From positions 2,108,001-2,172,000 of the forward strand of contig NZ_CP116939.1 of the NCBI RefSeq assembly GCF_050219315.1: 64,000 nucleotides of DNA. Direction: 5' to 3'. Every line of letters begins with the position of its first letter. The stretch's first letter is position 1. A model generated the notes under the pieces. The model made no database searches. It was not told the DNA's origin and was given only the letters and a program-made list of their open reading frames with translations. Below, piece after piece: positions 26,210-34,182 of the stretch. The DNA is from Megasphaera_A sueciensis. GTDB taxonomy: Bacteria; Bacillota; Negativicutes; Veillonellales; Megasphaeraceae. Both the position numbers and the translations under genes were made by a program.

Positions 26210-27192
26210 CTTACGTGCACCTCCTCAATAATATCCGAATATACGTCATTTACGATCGTATGTATATCTGAAAGCGGACTTTCATCGGCAAAGCGGACGG
26301 CTTCTTCTATTTCTTGGCATATGGCAGCATCCCATGTGTGTAATTGTTCTTCACTGAAGAGATGATTGTTTTCCAGATATGTTTTAAACTGTGTAATGGG
26401 ATCTTTCTTCAGCCAGGTCTCTTGTTCTCCCTTTGGCTTATAGATAGCGGGATCTCCTTCAAAATGTCCACGCCACCGATAGGTTTTACATTCGACTAAA
26501 GTGGGTCCTTTGCCCTTGCGGGCCCGGTCGATGGCGGCAGTGATTGCTTCATATACATCAATTACATTATTACCGTCTATATGTATGCTGGGAATGCCAT
26601 ATGCTTTCCCGCGATCTGATATATTTTGAATATGTTGATGTCTGGATTGACTCATGGAAATAGCATAATTGTTATTTTCACAGACATAGACAATCGGAAG
26701 ATTCCATATGGAAGCCATGTTTAAAGATTCATGGAAGGTACCTTGATTTGTTGAACCATCTCCAAAAAAGCAGATGCAAACCTGTGTTGTTCCTTTGTAA
26801 TTAATAGAAAAACCAGCTCCTAATGCAATATCTTGTCCAGCACCTACAATACCATTAGCACCTAAAATACCTTTGTCCCGATCCGCAATATGCATGGATC
26901 CGCCTTTTCCCTTGCAGTATCCTGTTGCTTTACCGAATAATTCGGCCATCATGTACTTCATATCTCCACCTTTTGCAATAATATGGCCGTGTCCTCTGTG
27001 TGTACTTGTGATGTAATCGCCATCGTTCAAATATTCGCAGGCACCTGCGGATACGGCTTCTTCTCCCAAATATAAATGAACAAATCCCGGTATTTTACCC
27101 TCAGCAAAAAGCTCTTGCGTTTTTAGTTCAAATTCACGGATGCGTTTCATCGTAATATACATATGCTGCATTGTTTCTTTGGATATATTCAT
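26206..27192 (-). CDS. acoA: Thiamine-pyrophosphate dehydrogenase E1 alpha (acetoin/pyruvate type)
   Basis: A 328-aa E1 alpha chain. The TPP/Mg motif is FFGDGSTNQGTFHESLNMA ending in CENNNYAIS. Other family stretches are GFVHLYLGEEAVSAGACEYL and KGKGGSMHIADRD. The start ATG at 27192 follows AAAGGAGG with seven bases spacing; an in-frame ATG at 27216 has none. It is the first gene of the operon E1alpha-E1beta-E2-E3, the same order as acoABCL of Bacillus. The reaction would be acetoin plus CoA to acetaldehyde and acetyl-CoA, by inference from context. Confidence 0.92.
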   Translation of the reverse strand: MNISKETMQHMYITMKRIREFELKTQELFAEGKIPGFVHLYLGEEAVSAGACEYLNDGDYITSTHRGHGHIIAKGGDMKYMMAELFGKATGYCKGKGGSMHIADRDKGILGANGIVGAGQDIALGAGFSINYKGTTQVCICFFGDGSTNQGTFHESLNMASIWNLPIVYVCENNNYAISMSQSRHQHIQNISDRGKAYGIPSIHIDGNNVIDVYEAITAAIDRARKGKGPTLVECKTYRWRGHFEGDPAIYKPKGEQETWLKKDPITQFKTYLENNHLFSEEQLHTWDAAICQEIEEAVRFADESPLSDIHTIVNDVYSDIIEEVHVR

Positions 27193-27325
27193 AATGATCC
27201 TCCTTTGTTGTTTCATGATTTAAAATAATACGTAAAACGGAAATGAAATGCGGGCTGGCTATAATTGATAAAGTAAACTCACCTCCCCATAAGATGTATC
27301 TCAGATAGAGTCTTGCTAATTTAAA

Positions 27326-27342
27326 TGGAATAATCATGCCAA
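27326..27342 (-). promoter_or_regulatory. Possible sigma-54 (-24/-12) promoter of the E1alpha operon
   Basis: On the minus strand TTGGCATGATTATTCCA matches the spacing of TTGGCAC-N5-TTGCA, but the key -12 GC is CC. It is about 130 bp before E1 alpha. An adjacent sigma-54 activator gene makes such a promoter expected. The -12 mismatch keeps confidence low. Confidence 0.3.
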
Positions 27343-27435
27343 ATAAAAAATGATCAAAAATAAAAATTATATTAAATATATACATGTATTTGTTCAGTAA
27401 GCAAGCTATATATTGTTTTTTTAAGTATTAAAAAA

Positions 27436-27483
27436 TCTCAAAAAATCTCATAGTAAAGTGAGACTTTTTGAGATTTTTTGAGA
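27436..27483. promoter_or_regulatory. Helically phased TCTCA/TGAGA array
   Basis: TCTCA occurs at 27436 and 27446. Its complement TGAGA occurs at 27459, 27469 and 27479. Spacing within each set is exactly 10 bp, separated by A or T tracts, so all sites face the same side of the helix. It lies between the divergent E1alpha operon and the sigma-54 activator, as expected of an upstream activator (enhancer) site. Confidence 0.5.
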
Positions 27484-27575
27484 TAAATATAACATATACA
27501 AAAATGTCTTTAATTTATTTATACGATATAGGGCTGCTATACGTAGATTGTATTATAATAGGATAAGTAATACAA

Positions 27576-27609
27576 CATATGCATATTTAATATAATAAAT
27601 ATGCATATG
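27576..27609. promoter_or_regulatory. Perfect 14-bp inverted repeat near the activator promoter
   Basis: CATATGCATATTTA (27576-27589) and TAAATATGCATATG (27596-27609) are separated by six bases. TATAAT follows at 27613-27618, so the palindrome covers the -35 region of a likely promoter for the activator gene and is a candidate operator. Confidence 0.5.
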
Positions 27610-27631
27610 TGATATAATCAAGACAGATAAA

Positions 27632-27656
27632 GGTAAAATAAAAATTTTATTTTACC
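27632..27656. promoter_or_regulatory. Perfect 12-bp inverted repeat in the activator leader
   Basis: GGTAAAATAAAA (27632-27643) and TTTTATTTTACC (27645-27656) around a single A. It lies about 15 bp beyond the presumed -10 element. It may be an operator; as RNA it could not fold tightly with a 1-nt loop. Confidence 0.45.
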
Positions 27657-27735
27657 GAATAAACGGTTCAGAAGATTATGTATATTATAAGACAAAGACC
27701 CCTTGGTTATATATTATTTGGAGGGAGTGTGTTAT

Positions 27736-29679
27736 ATGAATCTTGATGGATTAAAAAAAATGTGGGAACAATTTATTATTAAGGGAGATTTAGATGAGCG
27801 TGTACAACCTACCATAGCTAAATCTTGGAAACGGTGCAGACAATACGGTGTAGACCCGTGGAGCGGAAGAGGGAAGCACATTGAAGGGAATGATTTTAAG
27901 CGCATTCTTATACAACATCAATCCTTATTGGACATTGCCATTCCTATCATGCAAAGTGTATATGAAATTGTTAAAAAATCTCATTTTTTATTAGTATTAA
28001 CGGATGAACAAGGAACCATTTTGAAAACGATAGGTGATAATTCTATACAAAAAAGGTCACAAGAGTTGGTCTTTTCAGAAGGGACTTCTTGGAATACCCT
28101 GGAAGTAGGCAGTAATGCTATTGGAATAGCCTTGGATAATAATATGCCTATTCAAATTAGAGGGGCAGAGCATTATTGCGTTCCCCATCACAATTGGACA
28201 TGTTCTGCCGCACCTATTCATGGACTGGATGGTCGCAGCATCGGCGTTTTGGATATTTCCGGAAATGCGGAAGAAGCACATCCCCATACCTTAGCGTTAG
28301 CTGTGGCAGGAGCATTCAGCATTGAAAATATGATGTCCAGTGTGCATAATTCACTTCTTATGCGTACTGCATTAAACAGCAGTCATGAAAGCATTATTTT
28401 GCTTAATGATAACTTTTTTCCTATTTGGTTAAATCTAACAGCAAAACAAACGTTATCACTATTCTTGCCGAAAATCGCTGCTGTTGATTTTAGAAAGCTT
28501 TTGCCAGATTTAGATTGGAAAACCGTGGCAGACTGGAATCATAAAGAGCCTCTTTTTATGACTGATGTACGTTTCCTTACAAAACAAAGTGCCGTTCATT
28601 GCAGTGTTTCTATTTCATCGACCATGAGTTCCAGTGGACGTACGTACACGATTGCGTTGCAAAAACAAGAAAAACTCATTCAATCTGTTAATAAAATGTC
28701 CGGAAATCGGGCTAAATATACTTTTGACGATATTTATACACAAGATCCCGTGATGCAGCAGGTGATAACCCTTGCACAAAAATATGCACAATGTGATGGA
28801 AATATTTTAATTGAAGGCGAAAGTGGTACAGGAAAAGAATTATTCGCCCAATCTATTCATAATAACAGTCAACGCAGCAGGGGTCCTTTCGTGGCAATCA
28901 ATTGTGCTTCTTTGCCAAGAGATTTAATTGAAAGTGAATTATTCGGTTATGAAAAAGGCGCATTTACAGGTGCATTAAAAGAAGGAAATCCAGGAAAATT
29001 TGAATTAGCCAATCATGGTACGTTATTTTTAGATGAAATCGGGGAAATGCCGTTAGAATTTCAGGCAAAATTATTAAGAGCCGTAGAAACGTTATGCATT
29101 CGGAGAATTGGGGGTAAAGAAGAAAAAAGGTTAGATGTGAGAATTATTGCTGCAACCAATCGAAATTTGCATCGGGAGGTTGAATTGGGGCATTTTCGCG
29201 ATGATTTATATTTTCGCCTGAATGTATTACCGTTATGTATTCCACCTTTACGAGAAAGACCGTCGGATATTTCTTTTTGTGCAAAACAATTTTTTGAACG
29301 ACTGAATCGGCGATATCCTTATAAAAGAAAAAATGTAGCTGCTAGTTTTTTTGAAATATTAAAAAAGTATTCGTGGCCGGGAAATATACGTGAATTGCAA
29401 AATAGTATAGAGCGAGTATTTTATATATGCAGTTCCAACTGTATATCTCAAAAGGATTTTTCCTATATAATAGATGAAACACAGCGTAGTATAGAGGCGC
29501 AGAAATCCAGCTTATCCCAAGAACGAGAAAAAATTATATATGTCTTACAAACGGGCAGAGGTTCTATTGAAGCGGCAGCTAATTCATTGGGGGTCAGCAG
29601 AGCTACATTTTATCGCATGTGCAAACAATATAAAATTATGCCTAAAATGATACGGAAACAAAATAAATGTATGCTGTGA
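27736..29679 (+). CDS. acoR: AcoR-like sigma-54-dependent transcriptional activator
   Basis: A 647-aa enhancer-binding activator. The N-terminal part is a GAF-type sensor (FSEGTSWNTLEVGSNAIGIAL; HNWTCSAAPIHGLDGRSIGVLDISG) followed by a PAS-like stretch. The AAA+ domain has Walker A GESGTGKELFAQ, the sigma-54 loop GAFTGA, Walker B TLFLDEIGEM and the R-finger region. A C-terminal Fis-type helix-turn-helix follows (SIEAAANSLGVSRATFYRMC). The start ATG 27736 follows GGAGGG; the frame is open further upstream. It is divergent from the E1alpha-E3 operon, the same relation as AcoR to acetoin dehydrogenase genes elsewhere. Confidence 0.92.
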   Translation: MNLDGLKKMWEQFIIKGDLDERVQPTIAKSWKRCRQYGVDPWSGRGKHIEGNDFKRILIQHQSLLDIAIPIMQSVYEIVKKSHFLLVLTDEQGTILKTIGDNSIQKRSQELVFSEGTSWNTLEVGSNAIGIALDNNMPIQIRGAEHYCVPHHNWTCSAAPIHGLDGRSIGVLDISGNAEEAHPHTLALAVAGAFSIENMMSSVHNSLLMRTALNSSHESIILLNDNFFPIWLNLTAKQTLSLFLPKIAAVDFRKLLPDLDWKTVADWNHKEPLFMTDVRFLTKQSAVHCSVSISSTMSSSGRTYTIALQKQEKLIQSVNKMSGNRAKYTFDDIYTQDPVMQQVITLAQKYAQCDGNILIEGESGTGKELFAQSIHNNSQRSRGPFVAINCASLPRDLIESELFGYEKGAFTGALKEGNPGKFELANHGTLFLDEIGEMPLEFQAKLLRAVETLCIRRIGGKEEKRLDVRIIAATNRNLHREVELGHFRDDLYFRLNVLPLCIPPLRERPSDISFCAKQFFERLNRRYPYKRKNVAASFFEILKKYSWPGNIRELQNSIERVFYICSSNCISQKDFSYIIDETQRSIEAQKSSLSQEREKIIYVLQTGRGSIEAAANSLGVSRATFYRMCKQYKIMPKMIRKQNKCML

Positions 29680-29719
29680 TGCAATTATTCTATTAGTTAA
29701 AGCTGACGCAGCGTACAAT

Positions 29720-29760
29720 CAAAAACACATCGGCATATATTGCAGATGTGTTTTTGTTGT
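29720..29760. terminator. Bidirectional terminator between activator and flavo-diiron genes
   Basis: CAAAAACACATC (29720-29731) pairs perfectly with GATGTGTTTTTG (29745-29756). It serves the convergent genes on both sides. Confidence 0.85.
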
Positions 29761-29792
29761 GCAAATACAGGATGTTATTTTATTGCATGTTT

Positions 29793-30986
29793 TTAAATTT
29801 TTAAAGCTTCAACAAATTGTTTGCCAAATTCTTGACAAGATTGTAATTCTGTTCTATCTGGAACCCAAAGAGTTTTATGGCCTTCATGAACGATTCCAAA
29901 GCCGCATTTTTCAAGCTCTTCTTTTATCTTTCCGACAGCTTCTCCGCTCCAGCCATAGCTTCCAAAAGCTGCAGCTTTTTTCTGCTTGAATTTAAGCCCT
30001 TTGATCATTTCTAATATACCGCCAATTGCATAGGTAAAACCATAATTTATAGTAGGGGATCCGACTAAAATCCCTTTAGAGCGAAAGACTTCTGTAATAA
30101 TATCGTTTTTATCTTCTTTGCTGCAATTCATTAATTTTATTTTTATTGACGAATCTTGAAGTTCTATTCCCTGCGCTATGGCTTCAGCCATTTTGCGAGT
30201 GGAATTCCACATGGTATCGTAAATAATAGTAATTTGATTTTCCTGATATGCATCAGCCCATTTTAAATATTGTTCGACAATTTGCATTGGATTATTTTTC
30301 CAGATAATGCCATGACTGGGACAAATCATAGATACAGGTACATGTAATGCCAAAATTTCTTTAATTTTCCGAGTCACCATGGGAGCGTACAAATTTAAAA
30401 TATTAGCGTAATATTTTGCAGCTTCTGCATATAATTCGCCTTGATCGACAGAATCATTAAACAAGGATTCTGTTGCATAATGTTGTCCAAAACCATCATT
30501 TGAAAAGAGAATATTATCCGAGGACATATAAGTGAACATAGTGTCCGGCCAGTGTAGCATGGGGGCCTCTATGAAGGTAAGCTTACTATCTCCTAAACTT
30601 AATGTATCTCCTGTTTTTACTGGGATAAAATTCCAGTTCTGATGATAATGTCCGCGGATAATATCTGCTCCTTTTGCGGTACAATAAATAGGTACATCAG
30701 GAATAATGCGCATCAATTCGGGTAAGGCCCCACTATGATCAATTTCGTTATGATTCATGATTATGCAGTCGATTTTATGTAAATCTATTTCTTCACGTAA
30801 TCGAGTGACAAACTCTTTGTCAAACGCTTGCCATACGGTATCAATCAGAACATTTTTTTGATCTTGAATGAGATATGAGTTGTAAGATGAACCATGATGA
30901 ATTGAATACTCCTTTCCGTGAAAATGTTGCAGTTCCCAGTCAATTTTACCTACCCAGGTAACTTTATCTGTGATTTTTTTTCCCAT
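29793..30986 (-). CDS. Flavo-diiron protein (A-type flavoprotein, O2/NO reductase)
   Basis: A 397-aa cytoplasmic enzyme that reduces oxygen to water or nitric oxide to nitrous oxide in anaerobes. The N-terminal metallo-beta-lactamase-like domain has the diiron ligands HNEIDHSGALPE, LHWPDTMF and DGFGQHYA. The C-terminal flavodoxin domain begins IIYDTMWNSTRKMAEAIAQG and contains SPTINYGFTYAIGG. No rubredoxin domain is attached, so a separate electron donor is needed. AGGAGGCATTTAT precedes the ATG. It stands alone between two terminators or promoters and fits oxidative defence. Confidence 0.94.
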   Translation of the reverse strand: MGKKITDKVTWVGKIDWELQHFHGKEYSIHHGSSYNSYLIQDQKNVLIDTVWQAFDKEFVTRLREEIDLHKIDCIIMNHNEIDHSGALPELMRIIPDVPIYCTAKGADIIRGHYHQNWNFIPVKTGDTLSLGDSKLTFIEAPMLHWPDTMFTYMSSDNILFSNDGFGQHYATESLFNDSVDQGELYAEAAKYYANILNLYAPMVTRKIKEILALHVPVSMICPSHGIIWKNNPMQIVEQYLKWADAYQENQITIIYDTMWNSTRKMAEAIAQGIELQDSSIKIKLMNCSKEDKNDIITEVFRSKGILVGSPTINYGFTYAIGGILEMIKGLKFKQKKAAAFGSYGWSGEAVGKIKEELEKCGFGIVHEGHKTLWVPDRTELQSCQEFGKQFVEALKI

Positions 30987-31141
30987 ATAAATGCCTCCTC
31001 TTTATAATACAGTATACGTTAAATATTATTTTCATGTCTTTATATAAACATAATTACGCACATAAGTATGTTACAAATACAACGACGTTAACAAATGTTG
31101 CTCATTTTAGGAAATGACTGCTAAAGAATGCTGTATTTGCG

Positions 31142-31171
31142 TTGTCTCCGCGTACTTTTATGTGGTATAAT
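31142..31171 (+). promoter_or_regulatory. Promoter upstream of lysR gene
   Basis: TTGTCT at 31142-31147, 18-bp spacer, perfect TATAAT at 31166-31171. It lies about 145 bp before the LysR start, with a hairpin in between. Confidence 0.55.
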
Positions 31172-31220
31172 TAATCAAAAGGATAGTAGTCATGTTCCGT
31201 AAGTATGGTAACAATTTGTC

Positions 31221-31259
31221 GGAAAGGCTGCAGAAAGTGGATTTTCCGCAGCCTCTTTT
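31221..31259 (+). terminator. Terminator-like hairpin in the lysR leader
   Basis: GGCTGC (31226-31231) pairs with GCAGCC (31248-31253), and GAAA with TTTC inside the loop, followed by TCTTTTC. It sits about 50 nt after the promoter and before the gene, so it could end a short RNA or act as an attenuator. Confidence 0.55.
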
Positions 31260-31316
31260 CTATGTAGATGAGGACACTTTATTGTGTATAAATAACAGTA
31301 AAGGATGGTGTTTATT

Positions 31317-32189
31317 ATGAACTTGGACCATTTTGTATATTTTGTCGAATTAGTGCAACAAAATAGCTTTACTAAGGCTGCAGAAAAGCTGTTCATCAGT
31401 CAATCCACAATCAGCAAGGCAATTCGCACATTGGAAAAAGAATATGATGTAGCTTTAATTGATAGGACTGCTACTAAATTTCGACTTACTTCGGAAGGGG
31501 AAATTTTTTATAATAGTTCTTTGAAAATTATATCTAATTATAAAGCAGAAACAGAATTGCTGCATTCTATGCTAAAAAGTAAAAGAGGTGTGTTGTATTT
31601 AGGAATCCCCCCCGTAACTATTACGGCGATATATCCTATTTTGTGTCAATATCGATTTTTGTATCCTGACATAACGCTTCGCATATTGGAAGTAGGGGCT
31701 AATCGCTTATATTCGTTAGTCAAACAAGGTGCTATTGATATGGGGATTGTTATTCAACCTTTTATGGATATGGATTTTATACAGGTTCCGGTTATGCGTT
31801 CTGATGCAGTGCTTATTTTACCTCCTAATCATAGATTTATCAAACATGATACCATCCGGATTTCACGGTTACAATACGAAAAATTTCTTATATTGACGAA
31901 TGAATACATGCTTCACGATGTTATTATTAATTCTTGTAAAAAGGCAGGTTTTGTTCCGCGTATAGTAGGAGAATCGGCACAATGGGACCTTTTGGTCGAG
32001 GGGGTTGTCAATGGGCAGGGGGTTACCATATTACCGAGGCCTATCATTGAAAAATTCTGCAGCAATCGTGTCAAGATAGTCGGACTTCTAGGCCCGGAAA
32101 TACCATGGATACCAACGGTTATTTACCATAAAAATAAGTTTGTGACATCACCAATGCAGCTTTTCTTGGATATGTTGCAAAATAAATAA
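31317..32189 (+). CDS. LysR-family transcriptional regulator
   Basis: A 290-aa LysR-type regulator with N-terminal helix-turn-helix (SFTKAAEKLFISQSTISKAIRTLEKEY) and a periplasmic-binding-like effector domain (YLGIPPVTITAIYPILCQYRFLYPDITLRI). ATG 31317 is used because GGATGG lies eight bases upstream; the ATG at 31305 overlaps that site. Two TGAA-N5-TTCA boxes in the gap before the next gene fit LysR binding, and the permease/CoA-transferase operon beyond is its likely target. Confidence 0.92.
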   Translation: MNLDHFVYFVELVQQNSFTKAAEKLFISQSTISKAIRTLEKEYDVALIDRTATKFRLTSEGEIFYNSSLKIISNYKAETELLHSMLKSKRGVLYLGIPPVTITAIYPILCQYRFLYPDITLRILEVGANRLYSLVKQGAIDMGIVIQPFMDMDFIQVPVMRSDAVLILPPNHRFIKHDTIRISRLQYEKFLILTNEYMLHDVIINSCKKAGFVPRIVGESAQWDLLVEGVVNGQGVTILPRPIIEKFCSNRVKIVGLLGPEIPWIPTVIYHKNKFVTSPMQLFLDMLQNK

Positions 32190-32223
32190 ATACCGGCGGG
32201 ATAGGAAAGGTAATGAAAAAGGG

Positions 32224-32268
32224 CTGTCGCAGCAGTGAAAAATCACTGTATGCGACAGTTCCTTTTTA
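32224..32268 (+). terminator. Strong intrinsic terminator after lysR
   Basis: CTGTCGCA (32224-32231 region) pairs with TGCGACAG (32251-32258), and CAGTGA with TCACTG inside, followed by CCTTTTTATT. Confidence 0.88.
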
Positions 32269-32365
32269 TTATAAAAAATAGGTAGAAAAGAAAAAGTGAT
32301 TTTTTTAACAATATATTACTAAAAAATGTAAAAAAGTTCATTTCATAAGCATGGTGCCTTATTTG

Positions 32366-32469
32366 TGAAATAAATTCATCATCGTAATGAATACAAAGTA
32401 TGCCATAGCAGTTTAAAATAAAAAACAAATATAACTACTGATAAAATCTATACTCATGAAATAAGTTCA
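32366..32469 (+). promoter_or_regulatory. Two LysR-type boxes upstream of the permease gene
   Basis: TGAAATAAATTCA (32366-32378) and TGAAATAAGTTCA (32457-32469) are TGAA-N5-TTCA palindromes of T-N11-A type, 91 bp apart. Each is followed by a similar CATC..TAATGAA sequence. They are candidate operators for the adjacent LysR protein. Confidence 0.5.
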
Positions 32470-32572
32470 TCGTTATAATGAAGCACACACATTTTACTTT
32501 GTGCTATGGAGATGATACTATCACCATATAGTAGAACATTACCACAAAGCATTCATGAAATCTGTTTTTGTG

Positions 32573-32625
32573 ATTCTATTAAGATTATACCATGGATAAT
32601 CTTAATAGAATTCCGCTATTAAGAT
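32573..32625 (+). promoter_or_regulatory. Perfect 16-bp inverted repeat with a third half-site
   Basis: Arms at 32573-32588 (ATTCTATTAAGATTAT) and 32596-32611 (ATAATCTTAATAGAAT) surround ACCATGG. A third partial copy, CTATTAAGAT, lies at 32616-32625. It is about 120 bp before the permease gene. As RNA it would be a stable hairpin without a T tail, so an operator or mRNA-structure role is more likely than termination. Confidence 0.5.
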
Positions 32626-32747
32626 GTATTATTAATTTACTTGGAATAGATATTGTGGTGAATGTGAAAGTGAAAAAATGAACTATTATTAGGGACTATT
32701 GTAAAAAATCACTGATATTTGTGTATATCGAAAGGAAGTGGACTCTT

Positions 32748-34163
32748 ATGGAAATTAGCGTTTTGGTTATTGTACTTAGTTTAGCTGGATTAATCTTTTT
32801 TGCATATCGAGGATTTTCTGTAATTATGATGGCGCCTATCATGGCGTTATTGGCAGCAACTCTTTCCGGTCTGGCAATCATGCCGTCTTACACGGAATTG
32901 TTTATGGGTAAGGCTGTTACATATATTAAGGCATTCTTCCCTATTTTTATGCTGGGAGCTATTTTTGGAAAGGTAATGGAAGATACCGGATTAGCCAAAA
33001 GTATTGCCAAGGCTATTATTAATGGATTGGGAAAAGATCCCAACAAAGCTATTATTTCTGTTGTCATTGCAGCTAGTGTACTCACCTATGGCGGTGTTAG
33101 TTTATTTGTTGTGGTTTTTGCAGTATATCCTTTTGCTGCCGCTTTATTTAAAGAAGCCGATTATCCTAAACGTCTTGTTCCCGCTATTATAGCATTAGGA
33201 GCATTTACGGCAACTATGGATTGTTTGCCGGGCACTCCGCAAATTCAGAATATTATTCCTACGGCATATTTTGGTACCAATTTATATGCGGCACCTGTTG
33301 CGGGATTACTTGGAGCTGCAATTATTTATGTTTGTGGTTTCTTCTATCTTTCTCATTGTTTAAAGTCAGCAATTGCCAAGGGAGAAGGATACGGACAACA
33401 TAAGTTAAATGAACCAGAAGTCAATGAAGGATTGCAGTTGGTTCCGTGGTTTATGGCGTGTATTCCTCTTTTAACTGTACTTATTGTTAATTTTCTGGTT
33501 ACTCAGTTTGTCGTTTGGAATCCAGGCATCTTGGATGCCTTTAAAGAAATGAAAGGTGTTCCTCTTGTTGTGGGAGATGTAAAAAATGTGGCTAGTATAT
33601 GGGCATTGATTATAGCTCTTGTGTTCGGGATTTTCTTCGCATTGATTATAGGGCGCAAAGAAGTTAGAAATGTACATGCACTTACAAAAGTGTTAAATGC
33701 CGGAGCAATCGGTTCCTTGCTGGCCATTATGAATACGGCGTCAGAAGTTGGTTATGGCAATGTTATTTCACAGCTCCCCGGATTTCAACATATTGCACAT
33801 GCTTTGATGAGTATTCAAGTGGGAGGAACGCCATTAGTATCAGAAGCAATTAGTGTTACTACGTTAGCGGGTATTACGGGATCTGCCTCTGGAGGTATGG
33901 CTATTGCACTGGAGTTAATGTCTAAGCAATGGATGGTTTGGGCACAGCAAATTGGTATGGGGCCGGAAATCCTCCATCGAGTAGCCTCAATGGCTTCGGG
34001 GGGGTTGGATACATTGCCTCATAACGGAGCGGTTATTACCTTGCTTGCTGTTTGTGGGTTGACACATCGAGATTCATATAAAAATATATTTGCGATTACA
34101 TTGTTAAAAACCTTTGCTGTTTTTGTTATCATTATGGTTTATTCAGTAACAGGTATTCATTAA
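32748..34163 (+). CDS. GntP-family permease
   Basis: A 471-aa inner-membrane symporter of the gluconate permease (GntP) family, some members of which carry 3-hydroxybutyrate or other hydroxy acids. It has about twelve membrane segments and the family stretches FFPIFMLGAIFGKVMEDTG and GITGSASGGMAIAL; VASMASGGLDTLPHNGAVI is typical of the family C-terminus. The ATG 32748 is preferred because the frame upstream (GTG 32721) has no ribosome site. It is followed within 20 bp by a CoA-transferase, so import of a short hydroxy acid for CoA activation is suggested. Confidence 0.88.
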   Translation: MEISVLVIVLSLAGLIFFAYRGFSVIMMAPIMALLAATLSGLAIMPSYTELFMGKAVTYIKAFFPIFMLGAIFGKVMEDTGLAKSIAKAIINGLGKDPNKAIISVVIAASVLTYGGVSLFVVVFAVYPFAAALFKEADYPKRLVPAIIALGAFTATMDCLPGTPQIQNIIPTAYFGTNLYAAPVAGLLGAAIIYVCGFFYLSHCLKSAIAKGEGYGQHKLNEPEVNEGLQLVPWFMACIPLLTVLIVNFLVTQFVVWNPGILDAFKEMKGVPLVVGDVKNVASIWALIIALVFGIFFALIIGRKEVRNVHALTKVLNAGAIGSLLAIMNTASEVGYGNVISQLPGFQHIAHALMSIQVGGTPLVSEAISVTTLAGITGSASGGMAIALELMSKQWMVWAQQIGMGPEILHRVASMASGGLDTLPHNGAVITLLAVCGLTHRDSYKNIFAITLLKTFAVFVIIMVYSVTGIH

Positions 34164-34182
34164 GGAATAGGAGGACATTATT

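Noticed and set aside
27436..27483. Intrinsic terminator
   Set aside because: The inverted TCTCA/TGAGA sequence can fold, but it lies between two divergent genes where no transcript should end, and the sites are phased as repeats.
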